Notes: generated by a model not told the origin, from the sequence alone. 64,000 bases of DNA from Tenacibaculum sp. (GCA_018456245.1 JAGYHQ010000001.1:1-64000); one strand, 5' to 3'; counted from the first letter of the stretch, positions 37,708 to 47,647 are shown. Program-made: numbers and translations.

Positions 37708-38535
37708 ATGGAATTAAAATTAACAAAACCAATAGTATTTTTTGATTTAGAAACTACAGGAATTAATATAGCAACAGATAGAATTGTAGAAATATCAATT
37801 TTAAAAGTTTTTCCGAATGGAAATAAAGAAAGCAAAACGTGGTTAGTAAATCCTGAAATTGAAATACCACAAGAAGCATCAGCAATTCACGGAATTACCA
37901 ATGAAAAAGTAGTAAATGAGCCTACTTTTAAAGAATTAGCTCCAAAAATTAATGAAATGATTGCGGATAGTGATTTGGCAGGTTTTAATTCAAATAGATT
38001 TGATATTCCTTTATTAGCAGAAGAATTATTACGTGTTGGAATAGATTTTGATATGAATAATAAAAAGGCTATTGATGTTCAGGTAATATTTCATAAAAAA
38101 GAGCAACGTACATTAAGTGCAGGATATGAATTTTATTGTGGAAAAAAACTTGAAGATGCACATTCGGCAGAGGCAGATACATTAGCAACCTATGAAATTT
38201 TAAAAGCTCAGTTAGATAAATATGATGATATTGAAAATTCAGTTGAAGCATTAAGTAAATTTTCATCACATACAAAAAGAGCTGATTTTGCAGGTTTTAT
38301 ATTATTTAATGAAAATGATGATGAAATTTTTTCATTCGGGAAATATAAAGGAAGAACGGTTGAGGAAGTGTTAAAAGAAAACCCAGGGTATAATTCATGG
38401 ATACAAAATGCAGATTTTCCGTTATATACAAAAAAAGTTTTACGTTTAATTAAAGACCGAATGTCTGAGCCAAAAAATACAATGACCGACGAAGAAAAAT
38501 TACAGGCTTTGCAACAAAAATTTAATTTAAAATAA
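37708..38535 (+). CDS. DEDDh 3'-5' exonuclease domain protein
   Basis: A 275-residue cytoplasmic protein. The DnaQ-type exonuclease spans about residues 5-170: FFDLETTGIN (DxE), AGFNSNRFDIPLL (second Asp) and DAHSAEADTLATYEIL (His and Asp). The C-terminal part (FSFGKYKGRTVEEVLKENPGYNSWIQNADFP) matches a small domain of the DUF3820 type found after exonuclease domains. It may act in repair or proofreading outside DnaE. It is upstream of, and 17 nt from, the GH3 gene on the same strand. Confidence 0.88.
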   Translation: MELKLTKPIVFFDLETTGINIATDRIVEISILKVFPNGNKESKTWLVNPEIEIPQEASAIHGITNEKVVNEPTFKELAPKINEMIADSDLAGFNSNRFDIPLLAEELLRVGIDFDMNNKKAIDVQVIFHKKEQRTLSAGYEFYCGKKLEDAHSAEADTLATYEILKAQLDKYDDIENSVEALSKFSSHTKRADFAGFILFNENDDEIFSFGKYKGRTVEEVLKENPGYNSWIQNADFPLYTKKVLRLIKDRMSEPKNTMTDEEKLQALQQKFNLK

Positions 38536-38552
38536 ATTTAATAATAATAAAA

Positions 38553-41468
38553 ATGAATAAAAACATACTAATTTTCTTATTATTTATAACGAGTGTTTTA
38601 AATGCTCAATACATTAACCCATTAATATCAAAAGACGCTGAAGCCCAAGAAGAATGGGTTAATAACATCATGAATTCAATGACTATTGATGAAAAAATAG
38701 GTCAGTTATTTATGGTGCAGGCTTACTCAAATAAAGATGAAAAGCATGAAAAAATTATGACCGATATGATTAAAAAATATCATATAGGAAGTTTAATTTT
38801 TATGCAAGGAACACCAAGTAAGCAAGCTGAATTAACTAATAAATATCAATCTTTAACAACAAAAGTTCCGTTAATGATTGGTTTTGATGGAGAGTGGGGA
38901 TTAGATATGAGGTTAAAAAACACCTATCGTTTTCCTTGGAATATGACATTGGGGGCAATACAAGACAATAAATTAATAGAAAAATTAGGTAAACAAATAG
39001 GCGAACACTGTAAAAGAGTGGGAATTCACGTGAATTTTGCTCCTGTTGTAGATGTAAATACTAACCCAAATAACCCGATAATTGGTAATCGTTCTTTTGG
39101 AGAAAGTAAAGAAAATGTTGCTGAAAAAGCCATTGCTTTTACAAAAGGAATGCAAAGTGTAGGGGTGTTGGCAAATGCAAAACATTTCCCAGGACATGGA
39201 GATACAGCAACCGATTCACACCTTACATTACCAACAATAAATTTTACTGAACAACGAATTGATTCTATTGAATTATATCCTTTTAAAAAGTTATTTAACG
39301 CGGGGGTAGCAAGTGTTATGACAGCCCATTTAAGTATTCCTAGTTTAGAGGAAAATAAGGCTTTACCATCATCTTTATCAAAAAAGATAATTACAAATTT
39401 ATTAAAAGAAAAGTTAGGCTTTTTAGGGTTAATATTTACTGACGGATTAAATATGAAAGGAGCTGCAAATTATTCAACACCGTCAGAAATAAATTTAGCA
39501 GCGTTTTTAGCAGGAAATGATATTTTATTAATTCCTGATGATGTGCCAAATACAATAAAATTATTTAAAGAATATATTAAAAACGGAAAAATATCAGAAC
39601 AAAGGCTTAATTATTCAGTTAAAAAGATATTAAAAGCTAAATATTTAGTAGGACTAAATAATTATAAACCAATACAAGAGGAAAATATTAATGAGGAATT
39701 AAATACTCCCTACAATGAAATATTACATAGGGAATTGGTTACAAATTCAATAACATTATTAAAAAATGAACAAAATTTAATTCCTATTAAACATTTAGAA
39801 AATCATAAGATAGCATATGTTTCATTAGGAGATGATAAGGGAGATTATTTTGTTAATATGCTTAAAAATTATACTGATGTAACTGTTTTTTCTAATAAAA
39901 ACTTATCTGTTTTAAAGAAAAAATTATCTAAATATAATCTTGTAATTGTAGGTTTTCATAAATCAAATAAAAATCCTTGGAAATCTTATAAGTTTTCAAA
40001 GAAAGATTTATATTGGTTACAAGAAATATCTAAAAAAAATAGAGTTATTTTGGATGTGTTTGCAAGTCCGTACGCATTATTACAGATAGAAACATTTAAA
40101 AATATTGAAAATGTTATAGTTTCTTATCAAAATAGTAAAGAGGCTCAAGAATTATCAGCTCAAGCAATTTTTGGTGCTATAAGTATTAAAGGAAGACTTC
40201 CTGTTTCTATAAAAAATAATTTTGAAGTAGGTAGTGGTTTAACCACGTACCCATTAAATAGATTAGGGTATTCAATTCCTGAAGAAGTAGGTATGTCTTC
40301 TGATAGTTTAAGAATTATAAACAAGTATTTAGATACTATTTTACAAAAAAAAATGGCTCCAGGTGGGCAAGTTTTAGTAGCTCGTAATGGAAAAGTTATT
40401 TTTCAAAAAAACTTTGGATATCATACATCGTTAAAAAAAAGAAAAGTACAATCATCAGATATTTATGATGTAGCTTCAATGACAAAAATATTGGCATCAT
40501 TACCAATGATAATGAAAGCTGAAGAGGAAAAGAAATTTTCTATTTACTCAATGTTACAAGATATTTTACCAAGTTATAAAAATACTAATAAAGATACTTT
40601 AATGGTAAAAGAAATACTGTCTCACACAGCACGTTTACATTCTTGGATACCTTTTTACAAAACAACTCAGAATGAAAAAGGAAATAATTTACCATCATTT
40701 TACAGAAATAGAAAAACCAGAAAGTTTAATATAAAAGTAGCTGATAATTTATACTTAATTAAAAGTTATAAAGACTCAATAAAACATAAAATTAAAGAAG
40801 TAGAACAAAGACCAAAAGTAGGGTATAAATATAGCGATTTAGGCTACTATATTTTTAAAGATATTCTTGAAAAAAAATATAAAAAGAGATTAGATAAATT
40901 AGTTGATGAAAATTTTTATAGTAAATTAGGATTAAACAGAACGAGTTATTTACCATTAACCAAATATAAAAAATCAGAAATTGTTCCTACTGAAATTGAT
41001 ACTTATTTTAGAAATCAATTACTTCATGGGTATGTACACGATATGGGAGCTGCTATGCAAGGAGGAGTTGGAGGACACGCTGGGTTATTTTCTAACGCAA
41101 ATGATGTAGCTAAAATAATGCAGATGTATTTACAGAAAGGTTATTATGGAGGAAAACGCTATTTGAAAGAAGAAACTATTAATAAATTTAACAAACGTTA
41201 TTTTGCAGATCTTGAAATTCGTAGAGGTTTAGGGTTTGATAAACCACAAATAAATTTAGATGAAACTCCTACGTGTAATTGTGTTTCTCACGAAAGTTTT
41301 GGTCATAGTGGATTTACAGGTACTTATACGTGGGCAGACCCTGTAAGTGGAATAATTTATGTTTTCCTATCAAATAGAGTTTACCCAACAATGGAAAATA
41401 GAGGACTGGTAGAAAGTGATATGCGTACTAAAATACAGCAAGTAATTCAAGATGCTATCATCAACTAA
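38553..41468 (+). CDS. GH3 glycosidase fused to a serine beta-lactamase-type hydrolase
   Basis: A 971-residue exported fusion. After a signal peptide (KNILIFLLFITSVLNAQY) comes a glycoside hydrolase family 3 catalytic domain (about 35-380) with KHFPGHGDTATDSHLTLP and the nucleophile Asp297 in FTDGLNMKGA, like NagZ-type N-acetyl-glucosaminidases. A GH3 C-terminal domain follows, and then from about residue 600 a class-C beta-lactamase/DD-peptidase-like domain with SMTK (Ser642, Lys645) and a late GHSGFTG. A joint role in cell-wall recycling or muropeptide cleavage is likely by family, but activity of the second domain is unproven. The fusion is known in Bacteroidetes. Confidence 0.88.
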   Translation: MNKNILIFLLFITSVLNAQYINPLISKDAEAQEEWVNNIMNSMTIDEKIGQLFMVQAYSNKDEKHEKIMTDMIKKYHIGSLIFMQGTPSKQAELTNKYQSLTTKVPLMIGFDGEWGLDMRLKNTYRFPWNMTLGAIQDNKLIEKLGKQIGEHCKRVGIHVNFAPVVDVNTNPNNPIIGNRSFGESKENVAEKAIAFTKGMQSVGVLANAKHFPGHGDTATDSHLTLPTINFTEQRIDSIELYPFKKLFNAGVASVMTAHLSIPSLEENKALPSSLSKKIITNLLKEKLGFLGLIFTDGLNMKGAANYSTPSEINLAAFLAGNDILLIPDDVPNTIKLFKEYIKNGKISEQRLNYSVKKILKAKYLVGLNNYKPIQEENINEELNTPYNEILHRELVTNSITLLKNEQNLIPIKHLENHKIAYVSLGDDKGDYFVNMLKNYTDVTVFSNKNLSVLKKKLSKYNLVIVGFHKSNKNPWKSYKFSKKDLYWLQEISKKNRVILDVFASPYALLQIETFKNIENVIVSYQNSKEAQELSAQAIFGAISIKGRLPVSIKNNFEVGSGLTTYPLNRLGYSIPEEVGMSSDSLRIINKYLDTILQKKMAPGGQVLVARNGKVIFQKNFGYHTSLKKRKVQSSDIYDVASMTKILASLPMIMKAEEEKKFSIYSMLQDILPSYKNTNKDTLMVKEILSHTARLHSWIPFYKTTQNEKGNNLPSFYRNRKTRKFNIKVADNLYLIKSYKDSIKHKIKEVEQRPKVGYKYSDLGYYIFKDILEKKYKKRLDKLVDENFYSKLGLNRTSYLPLTKYKKSEIVPTEIDTYFRNQLLHGYVHDMGAAMQGGVGGHAGLFSNANDVAKIMQMYLQKGYYGGKRYLKEETINKFNKRYFADLEIRRGLGFDKPQINLDETPTCNCVSHESFGHSGFTGTYTWADPVSGIIYVFLSNRVYPTMENRGLVESDMRTKIQQVIQDAIIN

Positions 41469-41506
41469 TTAAAATTTACAACCAGTATTATTACAATTTT
41501 AAATTT

Positions 41507-42265
41507 ATGAAAATAATTATTTCACCAGCAAAATCATTAGATTTTGAAAATAATGCACCAACAACAATACATACGCAACCATTTTTTTTAAATAAATCAT
41601 TAAAAATTAATGAAAGTTTAAAAATATTGTCGGCAAAAGAATTATCTCAATTAATGAAAATATCAGATAATTTAGGATATTTGAATTATGAAAGAAATAA
41701 AAAGTGGAATATTCCTTTTTCATTAAAAAATGCTAAACAAGCTATTTATTCTTTTACTGGTGATGTTTATAAAGGGTTAGATGTTAATACATTATCAGAA
41801 GGAAAAATACCTGTATTACAAGAAAAATTAAGAATACTTTCAGGGTTATACGGAATATTAAAGCCGTTGGATTTAATACAACCATATCGTTTAGAAATGG
41901 GAACAAAATTAAAAGTAGGAAAGTTTGATAATTTGTATAAATTTTGGGCTGATGAACTTGCTAATCACTTAAATAATGAAATGAAAGAAGATGAGTTACT
42001 CGTAAATTTAGCAAGTTTAGAATATTTTAAGGCTGTACCTAAAAAGGCTTTAAAAATGCCTATAATTACTCCTGTTTTTAAAGAATTGAAAGGTGATACT
42101 TATAAAGTTGTAGCCATTTATGCTAAAAAAGCACGTGGACTTATGATACGTTATATTATTGATAATAATGTAGAAACCATAGAAGAATTAAAAGGTTTTA
42201 ATACTAATGGTTACGGTTTTTCGGAAACGTTATCTACTAATGATGAATTGGTTTTTGTTAGGTAA
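41507..42265 (+). CDS. yaaA: YaaA peroxide-stress protein (DUF328)
   Basis: A 252-residue cytoplasmic protein of the UPF0246 family, which in E. coli limits free iron and DNA damage during peroxide stress. Family motifs are present: KIIISPAKSLDF at the N-terminus, AIYSFTGDVYKGL, LRILSGLYGILKPLDLIQPYRLEMGTKL, VNLASLEYFKAV and the basic AIYAKKARGLMIRYII DNA-contact segment. It ends 8 nt into the convergent CPBP gene, so the two overlap tail to tail. Confidence 0.93.
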   Translation: MKIIISPAKSLDFENNAPTTIHTQPFFLNKSLKINESLKILSAKELSQLMKISDNLGYLNYERNKKWNIPFSLKNAKQAIYSFTGDVYKGLDVNTLSEGKIPVLQEKLRILSGLYGILKPLDLIQPYRLEMGTKLKVGKFDNLYKFWADELANHLNNEMKEDELLVNLASLEYFKAVPKKALKMPIITPVFKELKGDTYKVVAIYAKKARGLMIRYIIDNNVETIEELKGFNTNGYGFSETLSTNDELVFVR

Positions 42266-43073
42266 TTTTTTCATTTAACCCTTCTTTAAACCAATTTATT
42301 TTATTTGAGCCGTTTATTTTATTCCAAAAAATAGTAACTATTAAGGCAAATAATAAACTAATTAGTATAGGAAAAGATAAATCGGTCTTAAATAAACAGA
42401 AAGGATAATTTAAAAATGAATGAACTCCTACTAAATAAACTAAATTTTGGGTTTTTATGAACATTAATGATAAAATAATTCCTGCAATAAATAGTTTAAT
42501 TAAATCAAGAAATAAATATTCTGTTTGTCCTAATATTATTCTATTTGGAAGATGACTTAAAGAAAATAATAATTGAGATAAAATTAGAGCTCCGAAGATA
42601 GACAACTTATTATTAAATTTAATTTTTAAAATAAGGTAAATTTGAGTTAAAATAATTCCTCTGTAAACTAATTCTTCCGCAAGAGCACTCCCTAAAAATT
42701 GAGCTGAAAAACTGCCAAATTTATAATTTAATTTATCACTGAAGGTAATACTTCCATTTTGAAAGAATGAAAAAATAGCGCTTGATAAATTTAATAATAC
42801 CCATAAAATTAATGCCCAAAATAATCCTGTTTTAATTTTATTTGTATTTAATAGAAAGTCTTTAAGTTTTATTCTTCCTAATTTCATACTGATAATTAAA
42901 AATAATAGAACAGAAGAAATACCCGCTATTAAAGTTGGAGTTATAAAACCATTTGATTTTTCAGTTATTGAAATAAATGATTTGTTGGTAAATAAGTAAT
43001 TCCACAAAAATGCATTTATTGGGATTAAACAGATAATTAATAGTAAAACTTTATTTGAAATTTTCTTAACCAT
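42258..43073 (-). CDS. CPBP family intramembrane metalloprotease-like protein
   Basis: A 271-residue polytopic membrane protein with CPBP motifs EELVYRGIILTQIYL, LFSLSHLPNR and VGVHSFLNYP. I use the ATG at 43073 (MVKKISNKVLLLIICLI); the track's longer form depends on a TTG that overlaps sdaA. Substrate unknown: members process prenylated proteins or peptides, or give bacteriocin immunity, in other bacteria. It follows sdaA on the same strand, 23 nt away. Second of three CPBP proteins in this window. Confidence 0.82.
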   Translation of the reverse strand: MVKKISNKVLLLIICLIPINAFLWNYLFTNKSFISITEKSNGFITPTLIAGISSVLLFLIISMKLGRIKLKDFLLNTNKIKTGLFWALILWVLLNLSSAIFSFFQNGSITFSDKLNYKFGSFSAQFLGSALAEELVYRGIILTQIYLILKIKFNNKLSIFGALILSQLLFSLSHLPNRIILGQTEYLFLDLIKLFIAGIILSLMFIKTQNLVYLVGVHSFLNYPFCLFKTDLSFPILISLLFALIVTIFWNKINGSNKINWFKEGLNEKIT

Positions 43074-43096
43074 AGTTTTCTGTTTAAGTTTGTCAT

Positions 43097-44524
43097 TTAA
43101 CAATCAGCTAAACCGACCGTAATCGCCAAACCTCCTTCTGATGTTTCTTTATATTTACGGTTCATATCTTTGGCAGTTTCCCACATAGTATCAATTACTC
43201 TGTCTAACGGAACAATTGATTCTTTTGGGTTGGTTTCTAATGCTAATTCAGCAGCATTTATAGCTTTAATTGCTCCCATACTATTACGTTCTATACAAGG
43301 TATTTGAACTAATCCACCAATAGGGTCACAGGTTAATCCTAAATGATGCTCCATTGCAATTTCTGCAGCAACTAAACATTGTGCAGGTGTTCCTCCTAAT
43401 AATTCAGTTAAGGCACCTGCTGCCATTGCAGATGATACGCCTATTTCGGCTTGGCAACCTCCAGCTGCTGCTGATATTGTAGCATTTTTCTTAAAAATAC
43501 TACCTATTTTACCAGCTACTAATAAGAATTTTTTAATATGCTCAAAATCAGCTTTATGATTTTCAATAACTAAATAATACATTAAAACGGCAGGAATTAC
43601 CCCAGCACTTCCGTTGGTAGGGGCTGTAACTACACGTCCTAAAGAAGCGTTTACTTCATTTACTGATAAAGCAAAACAACTAACCCATTTTAGTATTTCT
43701 CTAAATTTAACTTCACTATTTCTAATGGCATTAATCCATTCTTCAGGGTTGTTATATTTTTCTTCTTTTATAAGTTTTTTATGAGTGCTAAAAGCTCTGC
43801 GTTTTACTTTTAGCCCTCCTGGGAGTATCCCCTCAGTATGGCAACCAGTGTACATACACTCTAACATAGTATCCCAAATTCTTTTCAATTCTCTATCAAT
43901 TTCTTCGTCAGACCTTAAAACTAATTCATTTTGAAGTACAATTTCAGAGATTTGTTTTTGTTCATCTTCACAATATTTTTCTAATTCAGTTGCTTTTTTT
44001 ACAGGAAAAGGAAAATTTTCAGAACTAATTTCAGAGCTTTTATCCTCATTCATTGTTTCTTGAATTATAAAACCTCCACCTATTGAATAATAGGTTTGTG
44101 TGCCAATTTCTTTTTTATCTAGTGAATACCCTCTAAATGTTAATCCGTTTGAATGGAAAGGCAAAAAATCACGATTAAAAACAATACTATCAAAAGAAAA
44201 ATTAATCTGTTTTTCGTTGTTAAAGTTAAGTTTAAATGTTGATTTTATAGTGTTTATCGTTGTTTCAATATCTTGTATAGGAATATATTCAGGGTCAGTT
44301 CCGCTTAAGCCTAATAAAACAGCCAAATCAGTAGCGTGTCCTTTTCCTGTTAATGATAAAGAGCCGTATAAATCAATCTTTATACTTGTAATTTTATCAA
44401 AAATATTATTGTTTTTTAAATATTGAATCCATTGTTGTGCGGCTCTCCAAGGTCCTAAAGTGTGTGAACTAGAAGGTCCTATACCTATTTTTAACATATC
44501 AAACACACTAATAAATTGAGCCAT
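43097..44524 (-). CDS. sdaA: L-serine ammonia-lyase (L-serine deaminase, iron-sulfur type)
   Basis: A 475-residue single-chain enzyme that converts L-serine to pyruvate and ammonia with an oxygen-labile [4Fe-4S] cluster. The beta domain starts SVFDMLKIGIGPSSSHTLGPWRAA. The alpha domain shows ATISAAAGGCQAEIGVSSAMAAGALTELLGG and MEHHLGLTCDPIGGLVQIPCIERN, which hold the cluster cysteines, and the C-terminal Cys in GLADC is the flexible fourth ligand known for this family. All key residues are intact. DUF2853 gene lies upstream, on the same strand, separated by a hairpin. Confidence 0.95.
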   Translation of the reverse strand: MAQFISVFDMLKIGIGPSSSHTLGPWRAAQQWIQYLKNNNIFDKITSIKIDLYGSLSLTGKGHATDLAVLLGLSGTDPEYIPIQDIETTINTIKSTFKLNFNNEKQINFSFDSIVFNRDFLPFHSNGLTFRGYSLDKKEIGTQTYYSIGGGFIIQETMNEDKSSEISSENFPFPVKKATELEKYCEDEQKQISEIVLQNELVLRSDEEIDRELKRIWDTMLECMYTGCHTEGILPGGLKVKRRAFSTHKKLIKEEKYNNPEEWINAIRNSEVKFREILKWVSCFALSVNEVNASLGRVVTAPTNGSAGVIPAVLMYYLVIENHKADFEHIKKFLLVAGKIGSIFKKNATISAAAGGCQAEIGVSSAMAAGALTELLGGTPAQCLVAAEIAMEHHLGLTCDPIGGLVQIPCIERNSMGAIKAINAAELALETNPKESIVPLDRVIDTMWETAKDMNRKYKETSEGGLAITVGLADC

Positions 44525-44558
44525 TGTAAAGTTTCTTTTAAAGCTGTAAATATAAAAA

Positions 44559-44588
44559 AATCCTGTTCTGTATAAACAAAACAGGATT
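44559..44588 (-). terminator. Intrinsic terminator downstream of the DUF2853 gene
   Basis: ATCCTGTT and AACAGGAT pair across a 14-nt loop, followed on the minus strand by a run of T. It separates the DUF2853 gene from sdaA. Confidence 0.7.
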
Positions 44589-44609
44589 AAAATTTAATCA
44601 TAAATAAAA

Positions 44610-44951
44610 TTATAGTCCGTAAACTGATTCTTTACCAAATTTTTTAGCCAATAAATAGTAAACAACAGCACGGTATTTATTTCTTTCAGATTTTCCTACT
44701 TTTTCAATTACTTCAGAAATAGCATCATCTAACTGAGGACCGTCTTTTAAACCTAATTTCTTTATTAGGAAGTTTTTCTTAACAGTTTCTAATTCTTTAG
44801 AATCAGATCCTGCAATAGTTTCAGCATCCTTTTTATAGATAGAAGGTCCTAAACCCTTTGTTACTGCTTTTAATAATTCAGCATTGTAACTTAAACCTTT
44901 ACCGTCCATAAATTTTCCGTATACTTCTAATTTTTCATCAAATTTGCTCAT
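44610..44951 (-). CDS. DUF2853 family small protein
   Basis: A 113-residue soluble alpha-helical protein of the DUF2853 family, recognisable by the MSKFDEKLEVYGKFM start, KAVTKGLGPSIYKKDAETIAGSDSKELETVKKNFLIKKLGL and the RNKYRAVVYYLLAKKFGKESVY end. Structure of a family member shows a helical bundle; no function is established. It is monocistronic by its terminator and 189-nt upstream region. It uses common codons and could be well expressed. Confidence 0.88.
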   Translation of the reverse strand: MSKFDEKLEVYGKFMDGKGLSYNAELLKAVTKGLGPSIYKKDAETIAGSDSKELETVKKNFLIKKLGLKDGPQLDDAISEVIEKVGKSERNKYRAVVYYLLAKKFGKESVYGL

Positions 44952-45074
44952 AATTTTCTTTTTTAAGGTTTTAAAATTTTTTAACTCCTCAAATATAAAT
45001 AAATTAAATATTAAATCAAACTAATAATAAGCATGATTAGTGTTAATTAAATTGTTAAAAAACAGAAAGTTTGT

Positions 45075-45108
45075 TTTGTAAAGAGTTATAATAGTTTTAT
45101 TAAATTTG
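45075..45108 (+). promoter_or_regulatory. Promoter of the TPR protein gene
   Basis: TTTG at 45075-45078 and TAAATTTG at 45101-45108, spaced 22 nt, match the Bacteroidetes promoter pattern 33 nt before the ATG. Confidence 0.6.
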
Positions 45109-45140
45109 CAGTGTAATTCAAAACTACAAAATAGCCTTTT

Positions 45141-46502
45141 ATGTCTTTAGTGAAATTTGAATCAATGTTGAAAACTAATAATGTTTATTTTTTCGATTCT
45201 AATGAATTTGAAGATATTATTCAGCATTATTTAGATAAAGGTAAGCATTCATTGGCTTATAAAGCTATTCAATTAGGCTTGGATCAGCATCCTACCTCTG
45301 TGCCATTAAAATTACTATATGTAGAATTGTTGATTTTTGAAAATAAAATAGAAAAGGCTGAAAATATACTTACTGATATTGAAGCAATTGAACCTAATAA
45401 TGAAGAAATTTTTATTCAAAAAGCAACAATATTATCAAAAAACGATAAGCATATTGAGGCTATAAAAATGCTGAAATTATCATTAAATTTTTCTGAAGAT
45501 CCAATAGATATTTTAGCAATGATAGGCATGGAATATCTATACTTAGAAGATTTTGAAAATGCTAAAGCATATTTTATAAAATGTGTTGATATAGATTGTG
45601 AAGATTATTCATCTTTATACAATATTATCTATTGTTTTGAGGTAGAAGAAAAATATGAAGACGCTATCAAATATTTAACTTCTTACATTGATATAAATCC
45701 GTTTAGTGAAGTTGCTTGGCATCAATTAGGGAAGCAGTATTTTGTATTAAATAAATTTAAGGAAGCTCTTGTTGCTTTTGATTATTCAGTTGTTATAGAC
45801 GAAAGCTTTATAGGTGGATATTTAGAAAAAGCAAAAACCTTAGAGAAATTAGAACGTTACGAAGATGCTATAGATAATTATTTAGTAACGTTAGAGTTAG
45901 ATGATCCTACGGCATTTGCATATTTAAGAATAGGAGAATGTTTTGAAAAGTTAGGAATTTTAAATTCTGCCATTAATTACTATGAAAAATCAGTAAATGA
46001 AGATCCTTTATTAGAAAGAGGTTGGCTTTTGCTTACCGATGTTTATTATAAAAAAGGAAATATGCCCGAAGCCTTAATTTGCATTAATAAGGCAATTAAC
46101 AATGATCAAACAAACTCATTATATTGGCGTAAATATGCCGATATTAATATTAAACTTAAGTTTTATGAAGAATCTGTAGAGGCTTTTTATAAATGTATTG
46201 AATTGGGTGATACAGAAATTGAAATTTACATTGCTTTGGCTGATGTTTTAACTTTTTTAGGTAGTTATTCAGAGGCTTTAAATATTTTAGTTAAAGCAAA
46301 GAAAAACTATCAAAAATCTGCTGAAATAGAATACAGATTATTCGGATTATTTATGATTTTAGGCAAGATAAATTATGGTTTATCTCACTTAAAAAATGGG
46401 TTAGCTATTAATTATGGTTATCATAATGTTGTAAGGAACTTATATCCATCAATATTTAAAAATGTTAAGGTTAATAAAATAATTGCAGATTATAAATATT
46501 AA
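45141..46502 (+). CDS. Tetratricopeptide-repeat protein
   Basis: A 453-residue, probably cytoplasmic protein made almost wholly of TPR helical pairs (KGKHSLAYKAIQLGLDQHP, FENAKAYFIKCVDID, EDAIKYLTSYIDINP, FKEALVAFDYSVVIDES, YEDAIDNYLVTLELD, LNSAINYYEKSVNEDP, MPEALICINKAINND, and later ones). At least nine units can be counted. It has no signal peptide, no catalytic domain. Such proteins act as scaffolds; orthologues occur broadly in Flavobacteriia with no assigned role. Confidence 0.88.
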   Translation: MSLVKFESMLKTNNVYFFDSNEFEDIIQHYLDKGKHSLAYKAIQLGLDQHPTSVPLKLLYVELLIFENKIEKAENILTDIEAIEPNNEEIFIQKATILSKNDKHIEAIKMLKLSLNFSEDPIDILAMIGMEYLYLEDFENAKAYFIKCVDIDCEDYSSLYNIIYCFEVEEKYEDAIKYLTSYIDINPFSEVAWHQLGKQYFVLNKFKEALVAFDYSVVIDESFIGGYLEKAKTLEKLERYEDAIDNYLVTLELDDPTAFAYLRIGECFEKLGILNSAINYYEKSVNEDPLLERGWLLLTDVYYKKGNMPEALICINKAINNDQTNSLYWRKYADINIKLKFYEESVEAFYKCIELGDTEIEIYIALADVLTFLGSYSEALNILVKAKKNYQKSAEIEYRLFGLFMILGKINYGLSHLKNGLAINYGYHNVVRNLYPSIFKNVKVNKIIADYKY

Positions 46503-46529
46503 TATCTCACTTATATTCTATTAATTTTT

Positions 46530-47300
46530 TTATAATACTAATCCATCATATGCTAAAAATACATTTTTAGGCAATTCTTTTTCAACTTCACAATGAAAAC
46601 CAAGTAACTCACTAATATGTGTTAAATAAGCTCTTTTAGGTTTTATTTTCTCAATAAAAACTAATGCTTCATCTAAATTAAAATGTGTAGGGTGTATTTC
46701 TTTTCTTAACCCTGTAACAATTAGGGTTTCTAAATTCTTTAATTTTTTCTTTTCCTCTTCTGAAATTGATTTAATATCTGTTAAATAAGCAATATCATTA
46801 AACCTATAACCTAAAATTGGTAAATTACCATGCATCACTTCAATAGGAATTACCTCTACTCCCTCTAAATTTAAAGTTTGATTATGTGAAATAACAATAG
46901 GTTTAACTTTTGGAGCACTTGGATATCTATTTTCTGTTTTAAAAACGTAGTTATATCTTTTTTTTAAATCTTCTAACACTTTATTAGTTAAATAAATGGG
47001 CACCTCTCCCATTTTAAAACTAAAAGCCCTAATATCTTCAAATCCTGCAACATGGTCGGCATGTTCATGAGTAAATAAAATTCCGTTTATTGCTTGCACA
47101 TTTTCTCGCAACATTTGATAACGAAAATCAGGACCACAATCAATTATATAATTTACATCATCCCAAGAAATCATTATTGAAGAGCGCAAACGCTTATCTC
47201 TTGGATCTTTTGATTTTGCCACAGGATGAGTACTACCAATAACAGGCACACCTGTTGATGTTCCTGTACCTAAGAAAGTTATTTTCAGTTGTTTTTTCAT
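46530..47300 (-). CDS. MBL-fold metallo-hydrolase (PhnP-like)
   Basis: A 256-residue metal-dependent hydrolase. The metallo-beta-lactamase motif THEHADHVAGFEDIR is preceded by FLGTGTSTGVPVIGSTHPV and DCGPDFRYQML, the pattern of phosphoribosyl 1,2-cyclic phosphate phosphodiesterase relatives, followed by EVMHGNLPILGYRF, AYLTDIKSIS and PTHFNLDEAL. It probably cleaves a phosphodiester, substrate unknown. The ATG at 47300 is preferred to the GTG two codons upstream. Confidence 0.87.
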   Translation of the reverse strand: MKKQLKITFLGTGTSTGVPVIGSTHPVAKSKDPRDKRLRSSIMISWDDVNYIIDCGPDFRYQMLRENVQAINGILFTHEHADHVAGFEDIRAFSFKMGEVPIYLTNKVLEDLKKRYNYVFKTENRYPSAPKVKPIVISHNQTLNLEGVEVIPIEVMHGNLPILGYRFNDIAYLTDIKSISEEEKKKLKNLETLIVTGLRKEIHPTHFNLDEALVFIEKIKPKRAYLTHISELLGFHCEVEKELPKNVFLAYDGLVL

Positions 47301-47326
47301 TAACACAAAAATAACTTAAAAAATTA

Positions 47327-47354
47327 AAAAAGGGAGTTTTAAAACTCCCTTTTT
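47327..47354. terminator. 28-bp palindrome acting as intrinsic terminator
   Basis: AAAAAGGGAGTTTT directly followed by its exact complement. The T-rich right side fits termination of rightward transcripts. It lies between two leftward genes, 3 nt after the stop of the small gene that begins at 47554. Confidence 0.75.
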
Positions 47355-47356
47355 AT

Positions 47357-47554
47357 TTACCTATTTATCTTTAATATACAGACTCTAAGTTCTGGTTTAT
47401 TAGATGTAAATTTATTTACCCAAATTAATAATTCTTCTATTTCATATGGTAATAAACTCTTTAAAGCCTTGTCTAATTCCTTACAAAATAAATCAGCATT
47501 AAAACTCACTTTTTTTAATACTGTTTTTGTAAATTCAAATACAGCTCTTGCCAT
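47357..47554 (-). CDS. Small conserved Bacteroidetes protein, function unknown
   Basis: A 65-residue protein beginning MARAVFEFTKTVLKKVSFNADLFCKELDKALKSLLPYEIEELLIWVNKF. I recognise this as a short protein conserved in Flavobacteriia, next to similar core genes, without a described role. Predicted all-helical, no signal. It is framed by its own terminator on the 3' side and by another hairpin upstream, so it is expressed as a single-gene unit. The strong conservation of the N-terminal half suggests that it is real. Confidence 0.75.
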   Translation of the reverse strand: MARAVFEFTKTVLKKVSFNADLFCKELDKALKSLLPYEIEELLIWVNKFTSNKPELRVCILKINR

Positions 47555-47647
47555 AATACTTAATTAAAAAAATTAACACTTTTTGATTATTAAAGCGTAA
47601 ATAACCTGAATTTATTGTATATAATATGTTAATTTTAACCAAAAAAT

